A stretch of DNA of 53,424 nucleotides from Eubacteriales bacterium (GTDB taxonomy: Bacteria; Bacillota_A; Clostridia; Christensenellales; Aristaeellaceae): contig JARKQG010000107.1 in the NCBI GenBank assembly GCA_029974035.1, positions 1-53,424 on the forward strand, written 5' to 3'. The notes beneath the pieces are model-generated. The model saw only the letters and a list, made by a program, of their open reading frames with translations. It was not told the DNA's origin and made no database searches. This document shows, one piece after another, positions 25,524 to 34,182 of the stretch (positions within the stretch are counted from its first letter, which is position 1; the number at the start of each line of letters is the position of its first letter). The position numbers and the translations under genes were made by a program.

Positions 25524-26705
25524 CTACAGGTTCATCGCCCGCTTGACCGCGGAAAAGCAGTCCACCGCGAAGGCCAGATCCTCGCGGGTGTGGGCGGCGC
25601 TGACCTGGGTGCGGATGCGCGCCCTGCCCTGGGGCACCACCGGATAGCTGAAGGCCACCACGTACACGCCCATGTCCAGCATGCGGGCCGCAAATTCGGC
25701 GGCGACGCGGGCGTCATAGAGCATCACCGGCACGATGGGATGGGTGCTCTCCGGCACGTCAAAGCCCCGGGCCTTGAGCGCGCCGCGGAACCAGGCGGTA
25801 TTTTCCGTCAGGCGGCGCCGCGCGCCGTCGCTCTCCTTCTGCATGTCCAGCACCTTGAGGGTGGCGGCGCACACCGCCGGGGCCAGGGTGTTGGAAAAGA
25901 GATAGGGCCTGGACTTTTGCCGAAGCAGCGCGACAATCGCCCCGGAGGCGGCGGTATAGCCGCCCGACGCCCCGCCCATCGCCTTGCCGAAGGTGCCCGT
26001 CAGGATGTCCACGCGGCCCATGACGCCCGCGTATTCCGGCGTGCCCCGGCCGTTTTCGCCCATGAAGCCCACCGCGTGGCTGTCATCCACCATGACCAGC
26101 GCGTCGTACTTTTCCGCCAGATCGCAGATGCCCCGGAGGTTTGCCACGAACCCGTCCATCGAAAACACGCCGTCGGTGGCGATGAGGCGGATGCGGGCGG
26201 AGGCCGCCTCCTTGAGCTTTTCTTCGAGGTCCGCCATGTCGTTATTTTTATAGCGCAGCCGCTTCGCCTTGCAAAGGCGCACGCCGTCGATGATGGAGGC
26301 GTGGTTCAGCTCGTCGGAGAGGATGGCGTCCTCCGGCCCGAGCAGCGCCTCAAAGAGCCCGCCGTTGGCATCGAAGCAGGAGGCGTAGAGGATGGCGTCT
26401 TCCATGCCGAGAAACTCCGCCAGATGCGCCTCCAGCTGCCGGTGCAGCCGCTGCGTGCCGCAGATGAACCGCACGGAGGACAGGCCAAACCCCCATTCAT
26501 CGTAGCTGGCCTTCGCCGCGGCGATGATCTCCGGGTCGTCGGCGAGGCCCAGATAGTTGTTGGCGCACAGGTTGAGAAGGCCCTTCGCCTTCGCGGTGTC
26601 GATGCGCGCGCGCTGCGGCGAAGTGATGATCCGCTCGCTTTTCATCGTACCCGCGGCCTCGATGTCCCCGAGCGCCCTCTGAAAGTACCCCAACGCGGTT
26701 TTCAT
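25524..26705 (-). CDS. kbl: Glycine C-acetyltransferase (2-amino-3-ketobutyrate CoA ligase)
   Basis: This PLP enzyme cleaves 2-amino-3-ketobutyrate with CoA to glycine and acetyl-CoA, the step after threonine dehydrogenase. The 393-residue protein has [36 protein letters not shown] and the PLP lysine in [14 protein letters not shown]. The length and motifs match Kbl of the alpha-oxoamine synthase family. It is three bases downstream of tdh, which supports this substrate over those of BioF or HemA. Confidence 0.93.
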   Translation of the reverse strand: MKTALGYFQRALGDIEAAGTMKSERIITSPQRARIDTAKAKGLLNLCANNYLGLADDPEIIAAAKASYDEWGFGLSSVRFICGTQRLHRQLEAHLAEFLGMEDAILYASCFDANGGLFEALLGPEDAILSDELNHASIIDGVRLCKAKRLRYKNNDMADLEEKLKEAASARIRLIATDGVFSMDGFVANLRGICDLAEKYDALVMVDDSHAVGFMGENGRGTPEYAGVMGRVDILTGTFGKAMGGASGGYTAASGAIVALLRQKSRPYLFSNTLAPAVCAATLKVLDMQKESDGARRRLTENTAWFRGALKARGFDVPESTHPIVPVMLYDARVAAEFAARMLDMGVYVVAFSYPVVPQGRARIRTQVSAAHTREDLAFAVDCFSAVKRAMNL

Positions 26706-26708
26706 GGT

Positions 26709-27746
26709 TTACGCCTCCCAGTCCAAAATCACCTTGCCGCTGTGCCCGGTATTCATCGCGGCAAAGCCCTGCTCAAAATCTGAAAAATGGAAGCGGTGGG
26801 TGATGAGGGGCGTCAGGTCCAGCCCGCTCTCCACCATCGCGGCCATCTTGTACCAGGTTTCGTACATCTTGCGGCCGTAGACGCCCTGCAGCGTCAGGCC
26901 CTTGAAGATGACCTCGTTCCAGTCGATCTGGGCGTCCCTGGAGAAGATGCCCAAAAGCGCCACCTTGCCGCCGTTTCGCATGTGGTCCAGCAGCTGATGC
27001 AGCGCCTGGTCGCTGCCGCTCATCTCCAGCGCCACGTCAAAGCCTTCCACCATGTGGTGGGCGCGCATCACCTCGCCCAGGTCGTTTTGCCCCACGTTGA
27101 TGGCGAAAAGGCCCATCTTCCGGGCCAGATCCAGCCGGTATTCGTTGATGTCGGTGATGATCACCTGGCGCGCGCCGTTCTTTTTGCAGATGGCCGCCGC
27201 CATGATGCCGATGGGCCCCGCGCCGGTCACCAGCACGTCCTCGCCCACCACGTCAAACTGCAGCGCGGTGTGGGTGGCGTTGCCGTAGGCGTCAAAGAAG
27301 GCCACCACCTCCTCCGGCAGCGCCTCGTCGATGGGCACCACGTTTTTGGCCGGAAGGCAGAGGTATTGGGCGAATGCGCCGTCGCGGTTGACGCCCACGC
27401 CCACGGTGTGCTTGCACCACTGGGCATTGCCGCCGCGGCAGTTGCGGCAGTGGCCGCAGGTGATGTGGCCCTCGCCGCTGACCCGCTGGCCCGCCTTGAG
27501 CCCTTCGACCCCTTCGCCCAGGGCCTCGATCACGCCCACGTACTCGTGGCCGATGGTCAGCGGCGGGACAATGTGCCTCTGGCTCCATTCATCCCAGTTG
27601 TAGATGTGCAGATCGGTGCCGCAAATGGCGGTCTTGCGAATGCGGATCAGCACCTCGCCGTAGCCGACCTCCGGAATCGGAACCTTTGTCAGTTCGAGCC
27701 CTTTGCCCGGGCGCGCCTTGACCAGCGCGTACATTTCGCCCCTCAT
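26709..27746 (-). CDS. tdh: L-threonine 3-dehydrogenase
   Basis: A zinc-dependent medium-chain dehydrogenase that oxidises L-threonine to 2-amino-3-ketobutyrate with NAD+. The 345-residue protein has the catalytic zinc ligands in [16 protein letters not shown] and IGHEYVG, a structural zinc site [15 protein letters not shown], and the cofactor motif [10 protein letters not shown]. It forms an operon with kbl. GGAGGG precedes the ATG at 27746; an in-frame Met four codons later is a less well supported start. Confidence 0.93.
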   Translation of the reverse strand: MRGEMYALVKARPGKGLELTKVPIPEVGYGEVLIRIRKTAICGTDLHIYNWDEWSQRHIVPPLTIGHEYVGVIEALGEGVEGLKAGQRVSGEGHITCGHCRNCRGGNAQWCKHTVGVGVNRDGAFAQYLCLPAKNVVPIDEALPEEVVAFFDAYGNATHTALQFDVVGEDVLVTGAGPIGIMAAAICKKNGARQVIITDINEYRLDLARKMGLFAINVGQNDLGEVMRAHHMVEGFDVALEMSGSDQALHQLLDHMRNGGKVALLGIFSRDAQIDWNEVIFKGLTLQGVYGRKMYETWYKMAAMVESGLDLTPLITHRFHFSDFEQGFAAMNTGHSGKVILDWEA

Positions 27747-27798
27747 GCGTGCAACCCTCCTCGTTTACCCGCGGGCAGGAATCAATTCCCAGCCCCAA

Positions 27799-27826
27799 GT
27801 ATAGCACGCCCCGCCCGGAACGTCCA
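27799..27826 (-). promoter_or_regulatory. Promoter of the tdh-kbl operon
   Basis: On the minus strand, TGGACG (27826-27821), a 16-base spacer and TATACT (27804-27799) with an extended TGC. It overlaps a GC-rich inverted repeat (CGCCCCGCCCG at 27807-27817 with its complement at 27839-27849) that probably ends the upstream regulator transcript. Confidence 0.6.
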
Positions 27827-27871
27827 CCGGAAAGTGGCGCGGGCGGGGCGGGGGCGTTTTTACTTTCTTCG

Positions 27872-28648
27872 CTAGCAGGTACCGGGGCGCTCTGTTCCGT
27901 ACAGCACATCAATCCGGTGCTTTTTGAAAAAGTCCATGTACCGGGCGGGGGGCTGGCGGTCCGTGACCACGGTGGAAACCCGCTCCAGCGGACAGTAGGA
28001 GATCATGGCGTCGTGGTCAAACTTGGTGTGGTCGGCCATCAGCACGATCTTTTCACAGTTGGAGGAGATCACGCGCTTGATCTCCGCCTCAAAATACGTG
28101 GTGTTGGTCAGCCCCCGCTTGATGGATACGCCCGTGGCGGCCATCACGGCGATGCGCACCGACAGCGTGCGGATGGAATCCAGGCTGGAGATCCCCACAA
28201 AGGCACCCAGCGACGCGTTGTAGATGCCGCCCAGCGAGATCGTGTTGAGCTCCTTGAGGCGGCTGGCCTCGTTGATGGCGATCAGGCTGTGGGTGACCAG
28301 CGTCAGCCCCTTTTTGGCGCCCAGGTGGCGGATCACGTTGTAGGTGGTGGAGCCGGAATCAATGAAGACGGTGGTGTTGTCGGGGATGGCCGCGGCGGCC
28401 AGTTCTCCAATCAGGCGCTTGCCCGGCACGCTCATCTGAAAGCGCCGCGGCATGGAGATCAGCGAGGCGCTCGTGCGCGCCGCCGCCCCGCCGTAGACCT
28501 TGGAAACGTGGCCCCGGGCCTCCAATTCGTCCAGATCACGCCGGAGGGTGTTGATCGAAACCTCAAAGTGCCGCTTGAGATCGGATATGGTAACTTGCTC
28601 ATTTTGCAGAATGTACTGCTCCATGGCGTCCAGACGGGCGGTTTTCAT
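27872..28648 (-). CDS. iolR: DeoR-family repressor, IolR-like
   Basis: The 258-residue protein has an N-terminal winged helix (about 5-57; LKRHFEVSINTLRRDLDELE and KVYGG) and a DeoR sugar-binding domain (about 75-250) with FIDSGSTTY and MADHTKF. The pattern resembles IolR of Bacillus subtilis, which represses inositol genes and is released by a phosphorylated inositol-derived acid. It is divergent from the inositol operon, the classic place for its regulator. If IolC is truly absent, the usual inducer (2-deoxy-5-ketogluconate 6-phosphate) would not form, so the ligand may differ. Confidence 0.85.
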   Translation of the reverse strand: MKTARLDAMEQYILQNEQVTISDLKRHFEVSINTLRRDLDELEARGHVSKVYGGAAARTSASLISMPRRFQMSVPGKRLIGELAAAAIPDNTTVFIDSGSTTYNVIRHLGAKKGLTLVTHSLIAINEASRLKELNTISLGGIYNASLGAFVGISSLDSIRTLSVRIAVMAATGVSIKRGLTNTTYFEAEIKRVISSNCEKIVLMADHTKFDHDAMISYCPLERVSTVVTDRQPPARYMDFFKKHRIDVLYGTERPGTC

Positions 28649-28683
28649 AAAAATCCCTCGATATGCATGCGGAATTTTTGTGT

Positions 28684-28713
28684 ATCATAGCATAATCATT
28701 GAAGCCCTGTCAA
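28684..28713 (-). promoter_or_regulatory. Promoter of the iolR-like gene
   Basis: On the minus strand, consensus TTGACA (28713-28708), an 18-base spacer and TATGAT (28689-28684) with an extended TGC. The leader to the ATG at 28648 is about 30 bases. Confidence 0.75.
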
Positions 28714-28726
28714 TCCGTATGAGATT

Positions 28727-28748
28727 TTGTGTTGAGAAAATAACACAA
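28727..28748. promoter_or_regulatory. Candidate operator for the DeoR/IolR-like repressor
   Basis: TTGTGTT, an eight-base spacer and AACACAA form a perfect 7-bp inverted repeat lying between the two divergent promoters. A further half-like TTGTGTA occurs at about 28677, beside the regulator's own -10. The position suits control of both directions. Confidence 0.55.
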
Positions 28749-28784
28749 TAAACCAATCATTTTGAGTAACTTCACCATTTTCTA

Positions 28785-28813
28785 TTGACTTTACAAAGCA
28801 CTCTGGATAAAAT
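28785..28813 (+). promoter_or_regulatory. Promoter of the inositol operon
   Basis: TTGACT (28785-28790), a 17-base spacer and TAAAAT (28808-28813). It is the only strong promoter seen before the run of genes from 28911 to 42574. Confidence 0.78.
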
Positions 28814-28819
28814 GATGAC

Positions 28820-28910
28820 AACGTTGATCATGGGGCGGGCGCCCCGATTTTAGAGGATAGCCGGCGGCGGGCCCCGCCCCGGAGATCAATATCGGAACGG
28901 AGGGAAACCC
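28820..28910 (+). promoter_or_regulatory. GC-rich structured leader of the inositol operon
   Basis: Within the roughly 90-base leader, GGGGCGGGCGCCCC can fold on itself, while its GGGGCGGG can instead pair with CCCGCCCC near 28871-28878, giving mutually exclusive folds. GGAGGGAAA precedes the ATG. No known riboswitch was recognised. Confidence 0.35.
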
Positions 28911-29822
28911 ATGAAAAAGACTTTCGCGATCCTGTTGGTTGTGCTCCTCTCGATAATCGCCTTTGCTCCCGGCCTTGCGGAAGGCACCATCGCCGTCAAC
29001 CTCAAGACCCTGTCCAGCGAGTACTGGCAGAACGTGAAGGCCGGATGCGACGCCGCGGCGGCCGAACTGGGCGTGACCATCGACGTGCAGGGCGCGGCGG
29101 CGGAGACGGAAATCGCCGAGCAGGTGGCCCAGCTGGAGACCCAGCTGGCGTCGAACCCGGCGGCCATCGTCATCGCTCCGCTGGACGGCGACGCGGTGAT
29201 CGGCGTGCTTCAGTCCTCCGGCTACACCGGCCCTGTGATCTTCTGCGACACCGACTGCGCCTATGAGCAGAAGACCTCCTTCGTCGGCACGTCCAACGAA
29301 GAGGCGGCCTATACCGGCGGCGTGTACGGCGTCAAGATCAACGGCGACAAGACCGGCGCGGTCATCATCTACGGCCAGGAGGGCGACAACACCTCCAACC
29401 TGCGCAAGGCGGGCTACGAGCGCGCGCTGAGCGAGGCGGGCATTACGCCGCTGGCTGAGCTCTCCGGCAACAACACCACCGACGGCGCCACCAAGGTCAT
29501 GGAAGACCTGCTCAACTCCTATCCCGACCAGATCAACCTGGTGCTGTGCATGAACGACGATACCGCCATCGGCGCGCTCAACGCCATCGAGGCGGCGGGC
29601 GCCGAGGGCATCAACGTCATCGGCTTTGACGGCAACGCCAGCGCCGTGGAGCTGATCGCCGCCGGCAAGCTGACCGCCACCGTGGCGCAGCAGCCGGTGC
29701 TGATGGGCGATCTGTCCATCCGGACCGCCGCCAGCGCCGTCAAGGGCGATAAGGTGGACGAGCGCGTGGTGGTCGACACCGTCATCATCGACGCGTCCAA
29801 CGCCGCCGAGTTCATGAAGTAA
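28911..29822 (+). CDS. Sugar/inositol ABC transporter substrate-binding protein (IbpA-like)
   Basis: The 303-residue protein is a periplasmic-binding-protein-4 (ribose/galactose type) receptor, with VNLKTLSSEYWQNVKAGC, a hinge region and VLCMNDDTAIGALNAIEAAG. The signal peptide (about 1-24) ends in a signal peptidase I-like site and has no lipobox cysteine, unusual for a Gram-positive binding protein, which is normally a lipoprotein. It is the first gene of the operon with iolE, iolB, iolD and iolG, so myo-inositol or a related cyclitol is the likely ligand. Confidence 0.88.
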   Translation: MKKTFAILLVVLLSIIAFAPGLAEGTIAVNLKTLSSEYWQNVKAGCDAAAAELGVTIDVQGAAAETEIAEQVAQLETQLASNPAAIVIAPLDGDAVIGVLQSSGYTGPVIFCDTDCAYEQKTSFVGTSNEEAAYTGGVYGVKINGDKTGAVIIYGQEGDNTSNLRKAGYERALSEAGITPLAELSGNNTTDGATKVMEDLLNSYPDQINLVLCMNDDTAIGALNAIEAAGAEGINVIGFDGNASAVELIAAGKLTATVAQQPVLMGDLSIRTAASAVKGDKVDERVVVDTVIIDASNAAEFMK

Positions 29823-29918
29823 TCCGGGCGCCGGAACGGCCTTCTGCGGACGACCCGGCGCACCCGGGTCGTCCGCAGGTCCATCCGAACCCCGGCCCCG
29901 GCATCAGGAGGTGGCTGA

Positions 29919-31424
29919 ATGAACGAGTACGTCGTGGAGCTCCGGCATGTGACCAAGAAATTCCCCGGCGTGGTGGCGATGCGGGACATGCACATTGGCA
30001 TTCGTCCCGGCGAGATCCACGGGCTGATCGGCGAGAACGGCGCCGGAAAATCCACGCTCATCAAGGTGCTCACCGGCGTCCACGCGCCCGAGGAGGGCGA
30101 GATCTTTGTGGACGGCAAAAAGGTGAACTTTACCAGCCCCGTCAAGGCGCGGGAGCACGGCATCGCCTGCGTGTACCAGGAGCTGGGCATCGTGCCCATG
30201 CTCAGCGTGGTGGACAACGTATTCATGGGCCGGAAGGTGAAAAACCGGCTTGGCCTTCTGGATTATCCGAGAATGCACCGGGAAGCCCACGAGGCACTGG
30301 CCATGCTGGGCCATCCCGAAATCGATACGCGCAGGGAGTGCGGCAAGCTGGGCATCGGCCTTCAGCAGATGGTGGAGATTGCCAAGGCGGTGTCGCTGAA
30401 CGCGAAACTGCTCATCATGGACGAACCCACCTCCTCCCTGGGGGAGCAGGAGGTCCGCCAGCTGATGACCACCGTCCGCAGGCTTCGGGAAAGCGGCATC
30501 GCGATCCTCTTTGTATCCCATAAGCTGGAGGAGCTGTTTGAGCTGTGCGACCGCGTCACCGTGATGCGCGACGGCGAGCACATCCTGACCGAGGACATGC
30601 GCGGCATGACGAACGACCGGTTGATCCGGGCGATGGTGGGGCGCACGCTGGAAAACCAGTTCCCCAAGGTGCCCGGCGTCAAGGGCGAATGCTACCTCAG
30701 GGTGGACCGCCTGAGCGAGGCGGGCGTGCTCCGCGACGTGAGCTTTGAGGCCTACGGCGGGCAGATTCTGACCTTCGCGGGGCTGGTGGGCGCGGGCCGC
30801 ACCGAAACCATGCGCGCCATTTTCGCCGCGGACAGGGCCGACGGCGGCGACATCTACATCAAGGGAAAAAAGGTATCCATCAAAAGTCCCGGCGCCGCCA
30901 TCCGGCACGGCATCGCCTTTCTCACCGAGGACCGGAAGGGCCAGGGCTTGGTGCTCAGCCAGTCGGTCAAGACCAACATGATCCTGGCCAACATGAAGCG
31001 GTTCCAGCGCGGCCCGCTCCTGAAAAACCGCCAGATTGATCGCGACAGCCGCGCGCTGGTCAAGACGCTGCGCATCAAGACGCCCTCGGTCAACGAGGTG
31101 ACCATGCAGCTCTCCGGCGGCAACCAGCAGAAGGTGGTCATCGGCAAGTGGATCAACTGCGACGCCGACATCTACATCTTTGACGAGCCCACCCGGGGCA
31201 TCGACGTGGGCGCGAAGGTCGAGGTCTACAACGTGATGAACGACCTGGTGCGCCAGGGCAAGTGCATCATCATGGTTTCGTCCGAGCTGCCGGAGGTGCT
31301 GGGCATGAGCGACCGCGTGATCGTCATGCGCGGCGGGCGCATCATGGCGGCGCTGGACCGCGAGAGCGATCACTTCAATCAGGAAGACATCATGCGCGCC
31401 GCGTGGGGAGGAGAGGTCGGATGA
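29919..31424 (+). CDS. Sugar/inositol ABC transporter ATPase (RbsA-type, IatA-like)
   Basis: A 501-residue double ABC cassette of the RbsA/MglA family. The first half has Walker A GENGAGKSTLIK and MDEPTSSLG. The second has the degenerate GLVGAGRTETMR typical of this family, with LSGGNQQKVVIGKW and FDEPTRGIDVGAK. It energises import with the permease encoded next, whose start overlaps its stop by four bases. GGAGG lies before the ATG. Substrate is inferred from the operon. Confidence 0.92.
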   Translation: MNEYVVELRHVTKKFPGVVAMRDMHIGIRPGEIHGLIGENGAGKSTLIKVLTGVHAPEEGEIFVDGKKVNFTSPVKAREHGIACVYQELGIVPMLSVVDNVFMGRKVKNRLGLLDYPRMHREAHEALAMLGHPEIDTRRECGKLGIGLQQMVEIAKAVSLNAKLLIMDEPTSSLGEQEVRQLMTTVRRLRESGIAILFVSHKLEELFELCDRVTVMRDGEHILTEDMRGMTNDRLIRAMVGRTLENQFPKVPGVKGECYLRVDRLSEAGVLRDVSFEAYGGQILTFAGLVGAGRTETMRAIFAADRADGGDIYIKGKKVSIKSPGAAIRHGIAFLTEDRKGQGLVLSQSVKTNMILANMKRFQRGPLLKNRQIDRDSRALVKTLRIKTPSVNEVTMQLSGGNQQKVVIGKWINCDADIYIFDEPTRGIDVGAKVEVYNVMNDLVRQGKCIIMVSSELPEVLGMSDRVIVMRGGRIMAALDRESDHFNQEDIMRAAWGGEVG

Positions 31425-32443
31425 CGAACGCCACAAGTACCGCACCGAAGAAAAGGACCGGCATCGGCGACATTTTAATGAGACTGGGGCCGCTGATGGT
31501 CCTGGCGATCCTGTTTATTGTGTTCTCCATCGCGCTTCCGGACAAGTTTCTGCGGGTTTCCAACCTCATGAACATCCTGAAGCAGACATCCATCAACTGC
31601 CTGATCGGCTCGGGCATGCTGCTCACGCTGATCACCGCGGGCATCGACCTTTCGGTGGGCTACAACACCATCCTGGCCACCTGCGTCATCGGCGTGCTGA
31701 TGCAGAATTTCGGCATCACCAACCCCGCGGTGCTGATCCTGAGCGCCATCCTGGTTTCCACGCTGGCGGGGCTTGTCAACGGCGTACTGCTGACCCGGCT
31801 GGACCTGCCGCACCCCTTTGTGTCCACGCTGGGCATGAAGTACGTATTCTGGGGCCTGGCGCTGCTCATCACCAGCTCCAAGACCATCGGCTTCACAAAC
31901 AAAGGCATCGATCCGGTGCTGTGGATCGGCAAGGAGACCATCTTCAGCTTCGGGTTTCCGGTGAGCTTTCTTCTGATCCTTTTGATTTACGCCATATTCC
32001 ACGTGTTTCTCAACCACACCGCGCTGGGCCGCCAGATCTACTGCGTGGGCGGCAACCCGGAGGCGGCGCGCATGTCCGGCATCCGCTCGGAGAACGTGTT
32101 GACCATCGTCTATACGATTTCGGGGCTCATGTGCGGCATCGCGGGCGTGGTGCTGGCAGGGCGGCTCAACACCGCCAACACCGCTTCGGCCGCCACCTAC
32201 GATACCGACGCCATCGCCGCGTGCATCATCGGCGGCGCGTCCTTCCGGGGCGGCAAGGGCACCATCTGGGGAACGCTTCTGGGCGCGCTGCTCATCTCCG
32301 CCATCCGCAACGGGCTGAACCTGTTCAGCGCGGGCAACGACATCCAGTACATCGTCATCGGCTCGGTGATCATCGTGGCGGTAACCATCGACGTGACCCG
32401 CGGCAAAATCGAGGCGCGCGCCCGCAAGATGGCGACCGCGTAG
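31421..32443 (+). CDS. Sugar/inositol ABC transporter permease (RbsC-type, IatP-like)
   Basis: The ATG at 31421 overlaps the ATPase stop (ATGA) and gives 340 residues; longer frames lie inside the ATPase gene. About eight to ten membrane helices are seen with family motifs GIDLSVGYN, GNPEAARMSGI and GGASFRGGKGTIWGTLLGA of the BPD_transp_2 group. With the receptor and ATPase it completes a ribose-type importer. Confidence 0.92.
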   Translation: MTNATSTAPKKRTGIGDILMRLGPLMVLAILFIVFSIALPDKFLRVSNLMNILKQTSINCLIGSGMLLTLITAGIDLSVGYNTILATCVIGVLMQNFGITNPAVLILSAILVSTLAGLVNGVLLTRLDLPHPFVSTLGMKYVFWGLALLITSSKTIGFTNKGIDPVLWIGKETIFSFGFPVSFLLILLIYAIFHVFLNHTALGRQIYCVGGNPEAARMSGIRSENVLTIVYTISGLMCGIAGVVLAGRLNTANTASAATYDTDAIAACIIGGASFRGGKGTIWGTLLGALLISAIRNGLNLFSAGNDIQYIVIGSVIIVAVTIDVTRGKIEARARKMATA

Positions 32444-32452
32444 GAGGGCAGC

Positions 32453-33352
32453 ATGTTTCAGAGCGACAGGGTTTTCCTGGGCATCGCGCCCATCGGTTGG
32501 TGCAACGACGACATGCCCGAGCTGGGCGCGGAGAACACGTTCCGCCAGACCGTCAGCGAAATGGCGCTGGCCGGCTTTGCCGGCACCGAAATCGGCAACA
32601 AGTACCCCGCCGACCCCGAAGCGCTCCGGCGGGAACTGGATCTGCGGGGCCTTAAGGTCGCCTCCCGCTGGTTCAGCTCGTTCCTGCTGGACAAGCCCTA
32701 CGCCGAGGTGGAGGCGGATTTCCTCCGCGCGCTGGACTTTCTTTCCGCGGTGGGCGCGGCGCGCGTCAACGTGTCCGAGCAGAGCGGCTCCATCCAGGGC
32801 CGGCCGGACGTGCCGGTGCTGGACGGCAGAAAGCGCGTGATGGACGAGGGGGAATGGGCCCGCCTCACCGAGGGGCTGAACCGGCTGGGCCGGGCGGCGA
32901 CGGCGCGGGGGTTCAAGCTGTGCTTCCACCACCACATGGGCACCGTGGTGGAGAGCGCCGCGGAGACGGACCGCATGCTTCGGGAAACCGATCCGGACCA
33001 CGTGTTTCTGTGCTATGACACCGGCCACTTCGCCTTCGCGGGGGAGGACCCGCTGGCGGTGCTCCGGGCGCACGCGGGCCGCGTGGGCCACGTGCACCTG
33101 AAGGATGTGCGGCGCGCTGTGGTTGACCGGGTGCGCCGGGAGGGGCTGAGCTTTCTCCAGGCGGTCCGGGCGGGCGCCTTCACCGTGCCCGGCGACGGCT
33201 GCGTGGACTTCGATCCCATCTTCCGGGAGCTTTCCGGCGCGGGCTACGAGGGCTGGCTTCTGGTCGAGGCCGAGCAGGATCCGGCGAAGGCCGACCCGCT
33301 GGAGTATGCGCTCCGCGCCCGCGCCTACATCCGCGGGCACGCGGGGCTGTAA
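32453..33352 (+). CDS. iolE: myo-Inosose-2 dehydratase
   Basis: IolE dehydrates 2-keto-myo-inositol to 3D-trihydroxycyclohexane-1,2-dione. The 299-residue TIM-barrel protein has the family opening GIAPIGWCNDDMPELG, EIGNKYP, FHHHMGTVVE, CYDTGHFAFAG and HVHLKDVR, the metal-binding pattern of this xylose-isomerase-like family. The start is nine bases after the permease stop, with GGAGGG before it. Confidence 0.92.
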   Translation: MFQSDRVFLGIAPIGWCNDDMPELGAENTFRQTVSEMALAGFAGTEIGNKYPADPEALRRELDLRGLKVASRWFSSFLLDKPYAEVEADFLRALDFLSAVGAARVNVSEQSGSIQGRPDVPVLDGRKRVMDEGEWARLTEGLNRLGRAATARGFKLCFHHHMGTVVESAAETDRMLRETDPDHVFLCYDTGHFAFAGEDPLAVLRAHAGRVGHVHLKDVRRAVVDRVRREGLSFLQAVRAGAFTVPGDGCVDFDPIFRELSGAGYEGWLLVEAEQDPAKADPLEYALRARAYIRGHAGL

Positions 33353-33362
33353 AGGAGGCAGC

Positions 33363-34181
33363 ATGTACATTCAAAAGGACATCGGCCCGGGCTACACCCC
33401 CCTTCTGACGACGCCCGGCGAGGACGCGGGAACGGGGATGGACGTGGGGCTTCTGGCGCTGGAGGACGGCGCCCGCTGGGAATTTTACGAGCCGGAGAAG
33501 GAAACGGCGCTGCTCCTTCTGCGCGGCCGCGTGCGCTTCGAGTGGGGCGACGTCGACTGCGAGGCCTGCCGCGTGCATCTGGCCGAGCGAGCGGACGAGT
33601 TCCGCCACGATCCCTGGTGCCTGCACGCGCCCCGGGGCATGCGCCTCAGGGTGACGGCGCTGCGCGGCGCAGAAATCTACGTACAGCGGGCGTTTAACGC
33701 CGGGGATTTCCCCGCAAAGCTCTACGGACCGGAGGACGTGATGGTGCAGCACGCCGGCGCGAACGGGGAATTGGGCGGCGCGATGCGCCGGGAGATCAAG
33801 ACGCTTTTCGACTACGAGAGCGCGCCCTGGTCCATGATGGTGCTGGGCGAGGTGCTGAACTACCCCGGCCGCTGGTCCAGTTATCCGCCCCATCATCACC
33901 CGCAGCCGGAGGTGTACTTCCACCGCTTTGACCGCCCGCAGGGCTTTGGCGTCAGCTTCGCCGACGGCGAGGTATACACCTCGCGGCACAACGGGCTGAC
34001 CGCCATCCGATCGGGCTTCCACAGCCAGGCCGCCGCGCCGGGCTATGCGGAAATGTACGTGTGGGGCATCCGGCACCTGCCGGGAAATCCCTGGGAAAAA
34101 ACCCGCATCGACGAGCCGGAGCACGTGTGGCTTCTGGCGGCCGACGCCGACCAACACATCCTTTCGCCGGAGGGCAACTGA
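33363..34181 (+). CDS. iolB: 5-Deoxy-glucuronate isomerase
   Basis: IolB isomerises 5-deoxy-D-glucuronate to 5-dehydro-2-deoxy-D-gluconate. The ATG at 33363, with AAAGGAGG upstream, gives 272 residues. This two-domain cupin has the metal-binding [18 protein letters not shown] and later [19 protein letters not shown]. The product is the branch point at which the classical pathway would use IolC. Confidence 0.93.
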   Translation: MYIQKDIGPGYTPLLTTPGEDAGTGMDVGLLALEDGARWEFYEPEKETALLLLRGRVRFEWGDVDCEACRVHLAERADEFRHDPWCLHAPRGMRLRVTALRGAEIYVQRAFNAGDFPAKLYGPEDVMVQHAGANGELGGAMRREIKTLFDYESAPWSMMVLGEVLNYPGRWSSYPPHHHPQPEVYFHRFDRPQGFGVSFADGEVYTSRHNGLTAIRSGFHSQAAAPGYAEMYVWGIRHLPGNPWEKTRIDEPEHVWLLAADADQHILSPEGN

Positions 34182-34182
34182 T

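Noticed and set aside
28750..28760. Exact copy of the B. subtilis IolR 11-mer site
   Set aside because: AAACCAATCA matches only part of the recalled WRAYCAADARD pattern and is not repeated; the TTGTGTT/AACACAA palindrome is the better operator candidate.
31475..33370. Long minus-strand open frame opposite the permease, iolE
   Set aside because: Rich in His, Arg and Ala with no domain, and fully opposite well-recognised genes; a typical GC-rich shadow. The same holds for long antisense frames at 1930-3534, 10481-11911 and 42686-44563.
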